A stretch of 64,000 bases of DNA. Source: UBA5018 sp044375975. Its GTDB lineage: Bacteria; Cyanobacteriota; Cyanobacteriia; PCC-6307; Cyanobiaceae. The notes under the pieces are model-generated. The model saw only the letters and a program-made list of their open reading frames with translations, ran no database searches and had not been told where the DNA came from. A program made the translations under genes and the position numbers. Positions 35,545 through 44,130 of the stretch are shown here, in pieces (the first letter of the stretch is position 1; each line of letters opens with the position of its first letter). The stretch lies in assembly GCA_044375975.1 (NCBI GenBank), contig JBILLQ010000002.1, positions 54,060-118,059 of the forward strand, written 5' to 3'.

Positions 35545-35919
35545 CTAATCGCCCAAGGGCGCCCGGCCTGGGGCTTTTACCTGAAGAGTGTCGCCATCGC
35601 TGATCGATACCAGCTTGGCTTCAAGTATCCGGCCAGCGAGCTGGGCGGTGGTGGAATGCTTGCCAGCAGCAAGCTTGCAAGCATCAAGAAAAGGGACGTA
35701 GACCCTCATACCCGCCGGTTCGGACCAATCAAGCCAGTTAGCCCAGCCAAACCAGGGGGCCCAGTCAAGCCAGTTGATGAAGTCCAACCAGTTAGTTGGC
35801 TCAGCCAAACCGGTTGGCCCAGCCAAACGGGTTAGCCCAGCCAAACCGGCTTGCCCAGCCAAACCGGTTAGCCCAGCCAAACCGGGGGCGTAGTTTAACC
35901 ATTTGCCTAAAGCAACCAT
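35545..35919 (-). pseudogene. Possible decayed gene fragment fused to a tandem repeat
   Basis: A 124-codon open frame. Its first half is the tandem repeat read as Leu/Gly/Ala-rich nonsense. The last about 35 codons (ILEAKLVSISDGDTLQV, KAPGRAPLGD) look protein-like and vaguely recall the start of a nuclease-like or TubC-docking-like domain. The frame then stops and none of the three frames continues convincingly to 35236. A remnant of a degraded gene is the most economical reading, but confidence is low. Confidence 0.25.
35727..35886. repeat. Imperfect 18-nt tandem repeat
   Basis: Repeats of a unit close to TTGGCCCAGCCAAACCGG, best preserved at 35800-35886 and more degenerate upstream. It is a different unit from the octamer array at 33.8 kb but of similar C/A-rich composition. 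No gene is supported within it. Confidence 0.8.
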
Positions 35920-35938
35920 CTCGCCACAAAAGCGTTGG

Positions 35939-36112
35939 TTAAACCAGCGTTTTCAACGCGGTTTCCAGCAGATAGGCCGCCAAGTTGCTGAGGGAGCGCC
36001 CCTCGTCGTCACAGCGCTGCTGCAAATCACAGAAAGCGTTGTGAGGCAGTGTGATTGTGATTCGGCGTGGAGCGCGGAACGCCAATGCCGTTTGGGAAGA
36101 ATATGCAGTCAT
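35939..36112 (-). CDS. Ribbon-helix-helix (CopG-like) small DNA-binding protein
   Basis: A 57-residue protein from ATG 36112. RRITITLPHNAFCDLQQRC followed by GRSLSNLAAYLLETAL matches the beta strand and two helices of CopG/Arc-type ribbon-helix-helix repressors, which bind DNA as dimers. Such proteins act as antitoxins or copy-number regulators, but no toxin gene is recognised beside it. The only neighbours are a repeat-laden spacer and the divergent response regulator, so it may be a stand-alone regulator. Confidence 0.7.
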   Translation of the reverse strand: MTAYSSQTALAFRAPRRITITLPHNAFCDLQQRCDDEGRSLSNLAAYLLETALKTLV

Positions 36113-36222
36113 CTTGTGGAGATCTGAGAACAACAGTCAGTATCCTGCCACGGGATTGCTGTAGTAAAGGTCCTTTTTTTTAGCTTCCCACATTGGTGAG
36201 TCCTGGAAGTTGCCATGAATGT

Positions 36223-36975
36223 ATGAGGCCCCTCAGCAGCAACCCCCAGCCCCATCCGCCGACCCGCTCACCCACTGACCCGCCCAACCAGATGTCACTG
36301 CCATGGGATTTACACAACGAGGGGCTGCCGGCCTTAACATGCCTCGTACTTGACCGTCAGCGTTTGGTGGGGCAGGCCGTGGGCGGTTTGCTGGCCGAGC
36401 ACTGCTCTTTGGAGTTGGTGGGGGTGTTTTCCTCCGTGGCCCAGGCGATTGCCTTCATCAACCACTCGCCGCCTGATCTGCTGCTCCTGGATGTTCATTG
36501 TGAAAGCGAGCAGGGGCAGACTTGGCAGGATGCGGCGGCGGCGCTGCGCCAGAGGAATCCAGATGGTCGGCTGATCGTGATCACTGATGTGAGCGAGCAG
36601 TTTCTGTCCCCGCCCGAACTTCAGCCAATCCTGCTGGGAATCGTGGATAAGCACCACGATTGGGATGACCTGGTGCGGATGGTGACCCACATGCAGGAAG
36701 CCAGCCCGCGCCGATCGCACATGAACAACCCGCAATGGCGCCTGCAGGTGGATCAGCTCGCTCCTCGCGAGTTGCGGGTGTTTCAGGCGCTGGGCCGGGG
36801 TCTGCTCAATAAAGAGATCGCCCAGGCCCTGGGCCTGAGCGTGCACACGGTGGAGACCTACCGCAAACACATCAGCGCCAAGTTGTCGCTCAGCGGAGCG
36901 GAACTGATCCGGGCCGCCACGCTGCATCGCTGTACCAACCCGATGTCCAGGTTTGCCGACCCTGCCAAGCAGTGA
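36223..36975 (+). CDS. LuxR/NarL-type response regulator
   Basis: About 250 residues. After a Pro-rich N-terminal segment comes a receiver domain starting at LTCLVLDRQRLVGQAV, with the likely phosphorylated Asp in LLLLDVH, a Thr in IVITDV and a Lys in IVDKHHDW. The acidic pocket keeps only one residue at the N-terminal site. It ends in a LuxR HTH: LAPRELRVFQALGRGLLNKEIAQALGL (quoted here by position: last about 70 residues), with SVHTVETYRKHI as recognition helix. No histidine kinase gene is adjacent. The start could be ATG 36223 or ATG 36292; the latter would remove the Pro-rich leader. Confidence 0.88.
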   Translation: MRPLSSNPQPHPPTRSPTDPPNQMSLPWDLHNEGLPALTCLVLDRQRLVGQAVGGLLAEHCSLELVGVFSSVAQAIAFINHSPPDLLLLDVHCESEQGQTWQDAAAALRQRNPDGRLIVITDVSEQFLSPPELQPILLGIVDKHHDWDDLVRMVTHMQEASPRRSHMNNPQWRLQVDQLAPRELRVFQALGRGLLNKEIAQALGLSVHTVETYRKHISAKLSLSGAELIRAATLHRCTNPMSRFADPAKQ

Positions 36976-37241
36976 TGACAGTCAAGGACTAGCCCATGAA
37001 CTTTGCCTCAGTAGATCAGAGATTCGCCTCAGTTAATCAGGGAATCGCTACGGTAAATCTGGGCTTCGATATTGGCGATCAAGCTGCCACTGAAATTGCT
37101 GCCAGAATCCGACGTCTGTAGCTCGAAAACCGGAATCCTTATTGTATTTGTTTGGGGCGACGAAATGAAAGCCAATGCTTTGCAATTCTAGCCATCTCAG
37201 TTCTGGCTGCTTCGACCCTGGCCCCTTCAGCTCTAGTCGGT
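36976..37241. other. Spacer with degenerate repeats
   Basis: No gene was recognised. Around 37000-37065 a unit close to GATTCGCCTCAGTTAATCAG occurs two to three times imperfectly. Around 37185-37250 phrases built on CTGG/CAG/CTTC recur loosely. Confidence 0.5.
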
Positions 37242-37520
37242 TCAACGCTGGCCAGTAATCGTTACGCTTTGATCTGGACTGTAGCTGGCGACGCTGGTTT
37301 GTAGTTTGCGCCATTCTTCGTCGGTGCGGGTGCAGGCAAAGCCGTAGCGGGCTCGCACCCTTTCGCTGGCCTGTTTCAGGGCAAGCATCGCCCTGGTTTG
37401 CAGTTCGGCCACGCTTAGGGTTTGGCCTGGTTGCAGATGGTTGAGGATGCTGGTGGAAGGGGAATAGAGCTCACTGCTGCGGCCGTCAGGCCATTGCAAT
37501 TGCAGTATTACTTCTGGCAT
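37242..37520 (-). CDS. MSMEG_0570-family nitrogen starvation response protein
   Basis: A small 92-residue protein from ATG 37520. MPEVILQLQWPDGRS, then YSPSTSILNHLQPGQTLSV, ASERVRARYGFACTRTDEEW match the family found only in Nit1C-type clusters. Biochemical role unknown. It is the last gene of the leftward Nit1C run, separated from the AIR-synthase-like gene by a repeat-rich 141-bp spacer. Confidence 0.88.
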   Translation of the reverse strand: MPEVILQLQWPDGRSSELYSPSTSILNHLQPGQTLSVAELQTRAMLALKQASERVRARYGFACTRTDEEWRKLQTSVASYSPDQSVTITGQR

Positions 37521-37554
37521 GGGAGTGGGGGTGCGCAAATAACCTGGGTGAGCA

Positions 37555-37655
37555 AAAGCGAAGAAACTGTGAGCGAGCAAATCGTAGGCGAATAGACCGC
37601 AAGTGGGTAAATCACGGACGAATTGACCATAGGCGAGTAGGCTGTGATTGCGTAA
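37555..37655. repeat. Degenerate short repeats in the Nit1C spacer
   Basis: Loosely repeated phrases built on GCGAGCAAATC, GCGAATAGACCG and GGCGAGTAGGCTG fill the gap between two Nit1C genes. The order is irregular and no stable hairpin or ORF stands out. Confidence 0.6.
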
Positions 37656-37661
37656 AAGTGT

Positions 37662-38675
37662 TCAGGGGGCCAGGGCGCCAAAGCCGGTGAGGGGCTCGCG
37701 GCCGCTCCATAGGCTGCAGCTCTGGCCCCCCTGGCGGAGTTCCAGTTCGCTGTCGCCTGGCTGGAAGTGGCCGATGGCGCCGCAGTGCAGGTCTGGGTAG
37801 TTGCGCAACAATTTGTTTAATTCCTCTAATTGGGGCGGCTCCACTGCTAGCAGGTAGCCATAGCTGGGAAAACAGCTCAGCCAGGCCTCCATCGCCACGC
37901 CATCGGGCGGCAGGATCGCCTCCAGCTCCAGGCTCAGCCGGCAACCGGCCGCTTCGGCGAACATCGCTCCAGTGCCCACCAGTCCCCCCATGCTGATGTC
38001 CTTGGCGGCTAGCACCAGGCCCTGGTCCGCCAGCTGGGCCATCAATTCCAGGTGCTCCCGCAACAGCTTTGGTTCGGCTTTGGTGGCTGCATCCCAAAAT
38101 GGATAGTGTCGATAAAATTCGCCGCTGATGTTGATCAATAGGCAACATAATTGGCCCGGTCTTGCCGCCCGGGCCGACAGCACCCGGGGGCCACTGCTGC
38201 CCAGTACCGCCACCGATAGTGCGTTGTACGGACTGCGCAAATTGCTGTGGCCTCCCACCACCGGCACCTGGAAGCAGTCGGAGGCGCGGCGCATGCCCGC
38301 CAGTAGCTGTTCGGCCTGCTGGTCGTCCTTGCTCCAAAGGCTATTCACCACCGCCAGGGGTCTGCCGCCCATGGCGGCGATATCGCTCAGATTCACCAAT
38401 ACGCCACTCCAACCCGCAAACCAGGGGTCCTCCTCCACCAGCTCCGGATGCAGCCCCTCGCAGGCCAGCAGCAACTGGCCGCCCACCGCCGGCAGCAGTG
38501 CCGCATCGTCGCCCAGGGCCGCCGCCGCCCCCAGTTCTGGAAACGGCAGATGCTCAAAACTGCGGGCCGCCGCCCGGATGTCGGCCTTGCTGCGCAGGCC
38601 AGCCTGGGCCTTTAGCCGCTGGCAGATCGCCTCCAGGGCCGGGGCCGTCACGCCGCCACCAGGGCGGGGCGGCAT
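37662..38675 (-). CDS. Sll0787-family AIR synthase-like protein
   Basis: A 337-residue member of the PurM/SelD/ThiL-like superfamily, with LGDDAALLP as the ATP/phosphate-binding start, VNLSDIAAMGG, a VVGGHSNLR block and AAKDISMGGLVGTGAMF. The Nit1C version (Sll0787 type) is distinct from purine-pathway PurM. It presumably activates a carboxamide or amidine-like substrate with ATP, but the reaction is unknown. Its start overlaps the stop of the acetyltransferase gene by 28 bp, which means tight co-expression. Confidence 0.9.
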   Translation of the reverse strand: MPPRPGGGVTAPALEAICQRLKAQAGLRSKADIRAAARSFEHLPFPELGAAAALGDDAALLPAVGGQLLLACEGLHPELVEEDPWFAGWSGVLVNLSDIAAMGGRPLAVVNSLWSKDDQQAEQLLAGMRRASDCFQVPVVGGHSNLRSPYNALSVAVLGSSGPRVLSARAARPGQLCCLLINISGEFYRHYPFWDAATKAEPKLLREHLELMAQLADQGLVLAAKDISMGGLVGTGAMFAEAAGCRLSLELEAILPPDGVAMEAWLSCFPSYGYLLAVEPPQLEELNKLLRNYPDLHCGAIGHFQPGDSELELRQGGQSCSLWSGREPLTGFGALAP

Positions 38676-39277
38676 TCGCGGGCGGGCTGATAATAACTTA
38701 AATCAGCCTGCATTAGCTGGTGGGCTACGCCGCGAATTTCCAATTGCTCAATTGACTGCCAATGCAATCGCTGAAAGAAGCGCACATTTTGCTGTTGCAC
38801 CGTTGCAAAAAATTGATCGCAACCCCAGCCATTCGCCGTGGTAACCGCCTTCCAGATCAGACCCTTGCCAATTTGGTTATGGCGTCGGAAGTCAATATCC
38901 ACCCCCAACCTGCCGCCATACCAAACCCTGGGGCGCTGCTCCAAAATCCTTACCACCCCCACGGCTTGTCCTTGGGCCAGGGCATGGTTAATCGCCACAA
39001 TGGGATAGGCAATTTGATCTAGCTCATCGCGATCTGATGCTTCAAATAAATGCTGTTCTTGGCAAAAAATATCGCTGCGTAATTGCCAGTAACCGGTCAA
39101 AAGCGGCGAACCAGCTCGCAGCAGATGAAAGGAAAACCGCTCGGAGCTAGCGGTGGGCGAGAGGCGAAAGTCGTCGGCATCTACGCCGATGCCGCAGCGC
39201 ACCGATGGCGTAAATGCCGCCGGGGCTGAACTAGGGCTGCGGCCGATCTCGTGGCTGCTGGGATCGATAAAAAACAT
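38648..39277 (-). CDS. MSMEG_0567/Sll0786-family GNAT acetyltransferase
   Basis: A 209-residue GNAT-fold protein: GYWQLRSDIFCQEQHLFEASD in the N-terminal part, then AVGVVRILE and RRHNQIGKGLIWKAVTTA as the acetyl-CoA-binding beta4-alpha3 region, with FFQRLHW near the end. It belongs to the subset restricted to Nit1C clusters. It is five bases downstream of the radical SAM gene and overlaps the next gene. The acetyl acceptor is unknown. Confidence 0.9.
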   Translation of the reverse strand: MFFIDPSSHEIGRSPSSAPAAFTPSVRCGIGVDADDFRLSPTASSERFSFHLLRAGSPLLTGYWQLRSDIFCQEQHLFEASDRDELDQIAYPIVAINHALAQGQAVGVVRILEQRPRVWYGGRLGVDIDFRRHNQIGKGLIWKAVTTANGWGCDQFFATVQQQNVRFFQRLHWQSIEQLEIRGVAHQLMQADLSYYQPARECRPALVAA

Positions 39278-39282
39278 CGCGA

Positions 39283-40377
39283 TCAGCCCTTCTGCTCAAA
39301 CAGGGAAAGGGCCGAACAGGCGCCGCACTTGGCGCAGCCAGCCGCCATCTGGTCGGAGCGCATATTTGACGCTTTCAGTAATTCCGCCACCGCCGTATAT
39401 ACCTCGATCATGAATTCAGTGGAGGGGGCGGGATGGTCCGCTAGTGGTGTGCCGGCAATCGGAACAAATGGCACCACAAATGGATAGACGCCAATTTCAA
39501 TCAACCGGCCACTGCAGGCGATCAAGCTGGCGGCACTGTCGCCTAAACCCGCCAACAAATAGGTGGAAACCTGGCCCCGGCCAAATACCGCTACGGCCTC
39601 GGCAAAAGCCTGTTCGTAGCGCTCCAGGCTCAGTTCTGATTTACCCGGCAAAATCCGCCGCCGCACCTCTGCTTCCACCACCTCCAGATGCATGCCGAGG
39701 CTGTCGATGCCGGCTTCTTTCATGCGCCGATACCAGATCGGATCCTCAGGCGGCTCGCACTGCCCCTGGATCGGGATCGCCACCCTCGCCTTCACCGCCG
39801 CCGCGGTTTCGGCCATCAGCCGCGCCCCCCGGTCTTCGCTGTTGGGTGTGCCGGTGGTCATCACCAGTTGGCTGATGCCATCCAGCCGCACCGCCGCCTC
39901 CGCCACCTCGGCCACCTGTTCCGGGGTTTTGCGCACCAGGGTGCGGCCATCCTCTAGCGACTGCTCAATGGCGCAGAACTGGCACGACTGGCTGCGATCG
40001 CGAAAGCGGATACAGGTTTGCAACAGGGTGGTGGCCAGCACCGCCTTGCCATGTAGTAGCGCAATCGAGCGGTAAGCAATGCCCTCCGCCGTAGTCAGCC
40101 CGTAGAAGCGCGGCTCCGCCGGTGTCTCCACCCTGGCCAATGGCGCCCCGGCGTCAGCCGCCAGCCGCACCTCCCCATCGGCCCCCTGGTCAATGCTATA
40201 GGGCGACTGCCGCGATAGGGCGTTGTAGACGGGCACCATCACCGTGGTGCCCTCGATCGTGAGCGCCCGGTGATCGGAGGGTCCAGCGCCGCCCCGCCGT
40301 CCTTGGTTGCCCGCTACGGCGCCATCCACCACCCCCTGCACCTGCAGTTCGGTCACCAGTCGGGCCAGGTCAGCCAT
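39283..40377 (-). CDS. MSMEG_0568-family radical SAM protein
   Basis: A 364-residue radical SAM enzyme. The cluster-binding cysteines appear as CIRFRDRSQSCQFC (Cx9Cx2C), a spacing characteristic of this family rather than the common Cx3Cx2C. ISQLVMTTGTPN and IPIQGQCEPP follow in the barrel. A C-terminal GCAKCGACS supplies further Cys that may bind an auxiliary Fe-S cluster or zinc. Its start overlaps the nitrilase stop by eight bases. In Nit1C the enzyme probably builds or modifies the substrate of the nitrilase, but no product is established from sequence. Confidence 0.92.
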   Translation of the reverse strand: MADLARLVTELQVQGVVDGAVAGNQGRRGGAGPSDHRALTIEGTTVMVPVYNALSRQSPYSIDQGADGEVRLAADAGAPLARVETPAEPRFYGLTTAEGIAYRSIALLHGKAVLATTLLQTCIRFRDRSQSCQFCAIEQSLEDGRTLVRKTPEQVAEVAEAAVRLDGISQLVMTTGTPNSEDRGARLMAETAAAVKARVAIPIQGQCEPPEDPIWYRRMKEAGIDSLGMHLEVVEAEVRRRILPGKSELSLERYEQAFAEAVAVFGRGQVSTYLLAGLGDSAASLIACSGRLIEIGVYPFVVPFVPIAGTPLADHPAPSTEFMIEVYTAVAELLKASNMRSDQMAAGCAKCGACSALSLFEQKG

Positions 40378-41401
40378 GGATCAGCTCCGCCCCAGGGGCG
40401 GCCGGGCCACCGCAGCCAATTGGGCCAGCGCCTATGGACTCTGGCCCAATTGGGCCTAATTGATCATGGCTAATATCAAAATCTTGCATTTGACTGTTGG
40501 CCCTGCGGTTGATCTGTAGGCTGAGCAGGTCTGGCCTGCTGTAGTGCCCAACGCTGTCCATCATTCGCTTGCGTTTGGTTATTAAGGTGCGGTCTAATTC
40601 GGCGATCGCAAGCCCCTCCCCGTCAGGCAGGGGGCCCGCCAGGTAGCGGCCCTCCGGACTGATCACCGCCGTGTGACAACCCCCTTGAAAGGCCCGGTGC
40701 AGGCTGGTGTCGGCAGTGATCTGGCCGTAATCACTCGGATCCAGCCAGGCGGTGGAACAGACCACAAAACAGCCGGCCTCCAGGGCGTGGTGGCGCATGG
40801 TGACGGCGGTTTGTTCGCTGAAAATCGGCCCCACCAGCGAGCCTGGAAACTGGGCGCAGTGGATCTCTTCCCCCTGGGCCATCAGCGCAAACCTCGCCAG
40901 TGGGTTGTAGTGCTCCCAGCAGGCCAGGGCACCGATGCGCCCCAGCCCCGTGCTCACCACCTTCAGCCCAGAGCCATCCCCCTGGCCCCAGAGCATCCGC
41001 TCGTGGTAGGTGGGGGTGAGCTTGCGTCGTTTCAGCACCAGCTCGCCGCTGGCATCGATCAACAGTTGGCTGTTGTAGAGGCTGCCGCCATCGCGCTCGT
41101 TGATGCCCAGCAGCACATGCATGCCGTACTGGCGGGCGGCGGCGGCGATCTGACTGAGCTCCGGACCGGGCAGCTCCATCGCCTGGTCGTAGAGGCGCAG
41201 ATGGGAAGGACCCATCAGCACAGCTGGCTCCACAAAGGAGAAGTAGGGGTAGTAGGGCAGAAAGGTTTCGGGAAACACGATCAGCTCCACCCCCGCCTTG
41301 GCGGCTTCCGCCATCGCCGCCAGCAATCGGGCCAGGGAACCCTCAAGGCTATGCAGTACCGGCCGAATTTGAGCCGCCGCCACTATAATTGTGGACGCCA
41401 T
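40370..41401 (-). CDS. Nit6803-family nitrilase
   Basis: A 343-residue carbon-nitrogen hydrolase converting nitriles to carboxylic acid plus ammonia. The Glu-Lys-Cys triad is intact: E45 in VFPETFLPYYP, K127 in RRKLTPTYHER and C161 in GALACWEHYNP. The pattern matches Nit6803/Nit1-type aliphatic and arylacetonitrilases. The C-terminal about 30 residues (Gly/Pro/Ile-rich) are low-complexity and dispensable-looking. It is preceded by a 248-bp gap holding a hairpin. Confidence 0.94.
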   Translation of the reverse strand: MASTIIVAAAQIRPVLHSLEGSLARLLAAMAEAAKAGVELIVFPETFLPYYPYFSFVEPAVLMGPSHLRLYDQAMELPGPELSQIAAAARQYGMHVLLGINERDGGSLYNSQLLIDASGELVLKRRKLTPTYHERMLWGQGDGSGLKVVSTGLGRIGALACWEHYNPLARFALMAQGEEIHCAQFPGSLVGPIFSEQTAVTMRHHALEAGCFVVCSTAWLDPSDYGQITADTSLHRAFQGGCHTAVISPEGRYLAGPLPDGEGLAIAELDRTLITKRKRMMDSVGHYSRPDLLSLQINRRANSQMQDFDISHDQLGPIGPESIGAGPIGCGGPAAPGAELIHG

Positions 41402-41437
41402 GTGAAGGGATCAAATTGAGAATAATTGACCAGAATG

Positions 41438-41462
41438 CGGGGTTCCGGCTAGCGAAACCCCG
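41438..41462. promoter_or_regulatory. Hairpin between Sll0783-type gene and nitrilase gene
   Basis: CGGGGTT pairs with AACCCCG (7 bp) around a loop containing a further CG/CG pairing. It lies downstream of one Nit1C gene and upstream of the next on the same strand, so it may tune read-through or protect mRNA. No T tract. Confidence 0.4.
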
Positions 41463-41649
41463 GTTATCAGGGAGTTCGGCCCAGGGATTAGTGGGCAATA
41501 CCCCCTAGCAGGTGCCCCGGATCAGGGGAAGCCAAGCTGAATCGTGCCAACCAAAACAGTGCCTGGGTAACTCTCCTCAGGTCAGGTCACGTCAAATAGC
41601 CGTAGACAGAATAGATTCAAGTTGAATCACCTCAATCTATGACATTAAA

Positions 41650-42132
41650 TCAAAGGGTCCAGGTGTCGAGGATGAAGGAGCCTTCCTTGCGATGCATCAA
41701 AATTAGGTCCATTACATCCAGGGGGTTGATTGGTGTAATGCCGGGGATTAGGGCCCCTTCCCCGTGGCCATAGAGGGCCTGCAGCGCAAAGCGACAGGCA
41801 TACACTTTGCCCCCTTGATCCATGAACTTCTGGATGCGGGCATTGAAATTGAGGTGGCCGTCAAAGGCGGCATCGCCAAGTTTTGGGAAGCCCCGCTGTA
41901 CCCCCAGGGTGACGCCGGGGCCGTAGAGCAAAATCGAGGTTTCAAATCCCTTGTTGATCAGCCGACTGGCCTGCAATAGGTTTACCAGGCCGATCGAACC
42001 TTCAAAGGCCACGGTGTGAAAAGTTACCAGGGCTTTTTCGCCTGGCTCGGCTTTGATATCTGGAAATACCTTCTCCTCGTAGTCAACCAAAAAATCTCCC
42101 GGTTGGTTGGCGGGACGCGTGACTTGAGGCAT
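41650..42132 (-). CDS. MSMEG_0572/Sll0783-family nitrogen starvation response protein
   Basis: A 160-residue protein of a DsrE-like alpha/beta fold: KALVTFHTVAFEGSIGLVNLL, GFETSILLYGPGVTLG, KVYACRFALQALYG with a conserved Cys and the closing DLILMHRKEGSFILDTW. It is the first gene of the leftward Nit1C run. The Synechocystis homologue is reported to respond to nitrogen starvation and affect polyhydroxybutyrate accumulation; this is family knowledge, not visible here. Confidence 0.9.
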   Translation of the reverse strand: MPQVTRPANQPGDFLVDYEEKVFPDIKAEPGEKALVTFHTVAFEGSIGLVNLLQASRLINKGFETSILLYGPGVTLGVQRGFPKLGDAAFDGHLNFNARIQKFMDQGGKVYACRFALQALYGHGEGALIPGITPINPLDVMDLILMHRKEGSFILDTWTL

Positions 42133-42193
42133 CTAAGCCGGGCCTGAAACAGAAACAGCGAGCTGAAGTTTGCATGGCTTTTACGGTCGGAAT

Positions 42194-42207
42194 GTCGCTG
42201 TTGTTAC
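42194..42207. promoter_or_regulatory. Weak NtcA-like site in the Nit1C divergent promoter region
   Basis: GTC-N8-TAC differs by one base from the NtcA palindrome GTA-N8-TAC. It lies between the two divergent Nit1C transcription units, 62 bp before the Sll0783-type start. No well-placed -10 box was found, so this is only a candidate. Confidence 0.3.
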
Positions 42208-42322
42208 ACCCAAGGCCGGCGCGCCCCCTCGCTGGCCTGCCGCTGGCTGGCAAGGGTGGCTATCGCTACCAAATGGATGATCAATGGCGTCGAAACTTGC
42301 CTTCTAATTAGCGGCTTATCCC

Positions 42323-43729
42323 TTGGACCCTTCCCTCGGCGGTTCTCTGGGCAGTTCTCTGGGCAGTTCCCGGGATGGTTCCCCGGATGGATCCTTGGTC
42401 AATTCCTGGGATAGTTCAGCGGCCAGTTCCCCAGCTGGTGCTGGCCGGGAGGTCCGCCGCCACTCGGTGGTGATCGTGGGGGGCGGCCAGGCCGGCCTCT
42501 CGCTGGCCGGCTGCCTGCAGCGGCGCGGCATCAGACCCCTAGTGCTGGAACGCCATCGGATTGGCTACGCCTGGGAGCAGCAGCGCTGGGATTCCTTCTG
42601 CCTGGTTACCCCTAACTGGCAGTGCCGCCTGCCGGATTTCGCCTACGACGGCGACGACCCAGAGGGGTTCATGGGCCGGGAAGCGATCGTCGCCTATCTG
42701 CGCCGTTTCGCGGCCCGGATCCAGGCCGATGTGCGGGAAGGGGTGAGCGTTTTGCGCCTGCAGCCCCAGGGCCAGGGCTATCGGTTGCTCACCTCGGAAG
42801 GGGAACTGGAAGCCAGCCAGGTGGTGGTGGCCACCGGCGGCTACCACCGGCCCCGGCGCCATGGCCAAGCCGAACGGCTGCCGGCCGGTGTGTTGCAGCT
42901 CGACGCCCGCGACTACCGCAATCCCCAGCGGCTGCCGCCAGGGCCGGTGCTGGTGGTGGGCAGTGGCCAGTCGGGCTGTCAAATCGCGGAAGATCTATTT
43001 CTGGCCGGCCGCCGCGTGCACCTCAGCGTCGGGTCTGCGCCCCGCTCACCCAGACGCTATCGGGGCCGGGATGTGGTGGATTGGCTGGATCGGATGGGCT
43101 ATTACTCCATGCCGATAGATCAGCACGCCGATCCCAAGCTGGTGCGCGCCAAAACCAACCACTACCTCACCGGGCGCGATGGCGGCCGCGAAATCGATCT
43201 GCGCCGCCGCGCCATCGAGGGCATGCAACTCTATGGCCGCCTGCAGCAACTGGCGCCCGGAGAGATTCGCTTCGCTAACGATCTAGCCGCCAATCTCGAC
43301 CAGGCCGATGCCGTCTACAGCCGCATCTGCTCCAGCATCGATGCCTATATCTCCCGCCAGGCCATCGAGGCGCCAGAGCAGCCCGCCTATCAACCCTGCT
43401 GGCAGCCCACGCCTGGCCATCCCTGCAGCTTGGACCTAAACCAAGAGCCGCTGGCTGCGGTGATCTGGTGTACCGGTTATGGGGCCGATTTCAGTTGGAT
43501 TGATGTGCCCATTTTTGATGGTGCCGGCTACCCCAGCCACGAGCGGGGCGTCACCCCCAGCAGTGGCCTCTATTTCATCGGCCTGCCCTGGCTGCAAACC
43601 TGGGGATCGGCTCGCTTCTGCGGCGTCGGCGACGATGCCGCTTATCTGGCCGAGATCATCCGCCTGCGGCTGCAACGCCGCGATGCCAGCCAGGAGCGGC
43701 TTGAGTGCACCGCCTTGCTGGGATCTTGA
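42323..43729 (+). CDS. MSMEG_0569-family flavin-dependent oxidoreductase
   Basis: A 468-residue FAD/NAD(P)H monooxygenase-like protein. VVIVGGGQAGLSLAG (residues about 49-63) is the FAD-binding loop, VLVVGSGQSGCQIAEDL the NAD(P)H loop, and VIWCTGYGADFSW the late FAD motif. It completes the Nit1C set and diverges from the other genes. The first about 45 residues are a Ser/Gly-rich repeat (GSLGSSLGSS) from a tandem DNA repeat; the family normally starts close to the FAD loop. The true start may lie inside, e.g. at a GTG near the VVIVGG codons. Confidence 0.9.
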   Translation: MDPSLGGSLGSSLGSSRDGSPDGSLVNSWDSSAASSPAGAGREVRRHSVVIVGGGQAGLSLAGCLQRRGIRPLVLERHRIGYAWEQQRWDSFCLVTPNWQCRLPDFAYDGDDPEGFMGREAIVAYLRRFAARIQADVREGVSVLRLQPQGQGYRLLTSEGELEASQVVVATGGYHRPRRHGQAERLPAGVLQLDARDYRNPQRLPPGPVLVVGSGQSGCQIAEDLFLAGRRVHLSVGSAPRSPRRYRGRDVVDWLDRMGYYSMPIDQHADPKLVRAKTNHYLTGRDGGREIDLRRRAIEGMQLYGRLQQLAPGEIRFANDLAANLDQADAVYSRICSSIDAYISRQAIEAPEQPAYQPCWQPTPGHPCSLDLNQEPLAAVIWCTGYGADFSWIDVPIFDGAGYPSHERGVTPSSGLYFIGLPWLQTWGSARFCGVGDDAAYLAEIIRLRLQRRDASQERLECTALLGS

Positions 43730-44130
43730 TCGGCTAGCGGCGGCTAAAGCCAGCGAGATAACAAACCAATAAATTTCCTTTCGGCTCCTGCGAGTCAGAG
43801 GCAAGCAAGTCTTGGCAATGCTTTTCTTGTCGTGAGATCGGTGCGATCTGGAGTTTTTTGATGAGACGTAAATTACTTATTTACTTATTTTCGGCGCTGG
43901 AGATGTCTGGTATTTATTCTCAACGCCTTCTTGATTATCTCTGTCTGGGTTTCTAGGGCTTGATCGTTCTGTCCATGATCGGCCCATTTGTTGGCTGCGC
44001 CCTTCCCCCCCCCGCCCGTCGCCGGGCCCTCGGCTTCCTGGCCTTGCCGGCACCGGTGTTGGCCCAGAGCCGCCGCGCCCTGGCCTCAATTCAGCCCTGG
44101 CTCTGGAAGTGGCTGGGGCAATTGCCTAGC
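43730..44130. other. Spacer without a convincing gene
   Basis: About 400 bp between convergent genes. It holds an AT-rich stretch (43825-43925) followed by GC-rich DNA with a 9-C run at about 44014. A 64-codon frame at 43960-44154 overlaps the AEC gene end and is not supported. Confidence 0.4.
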
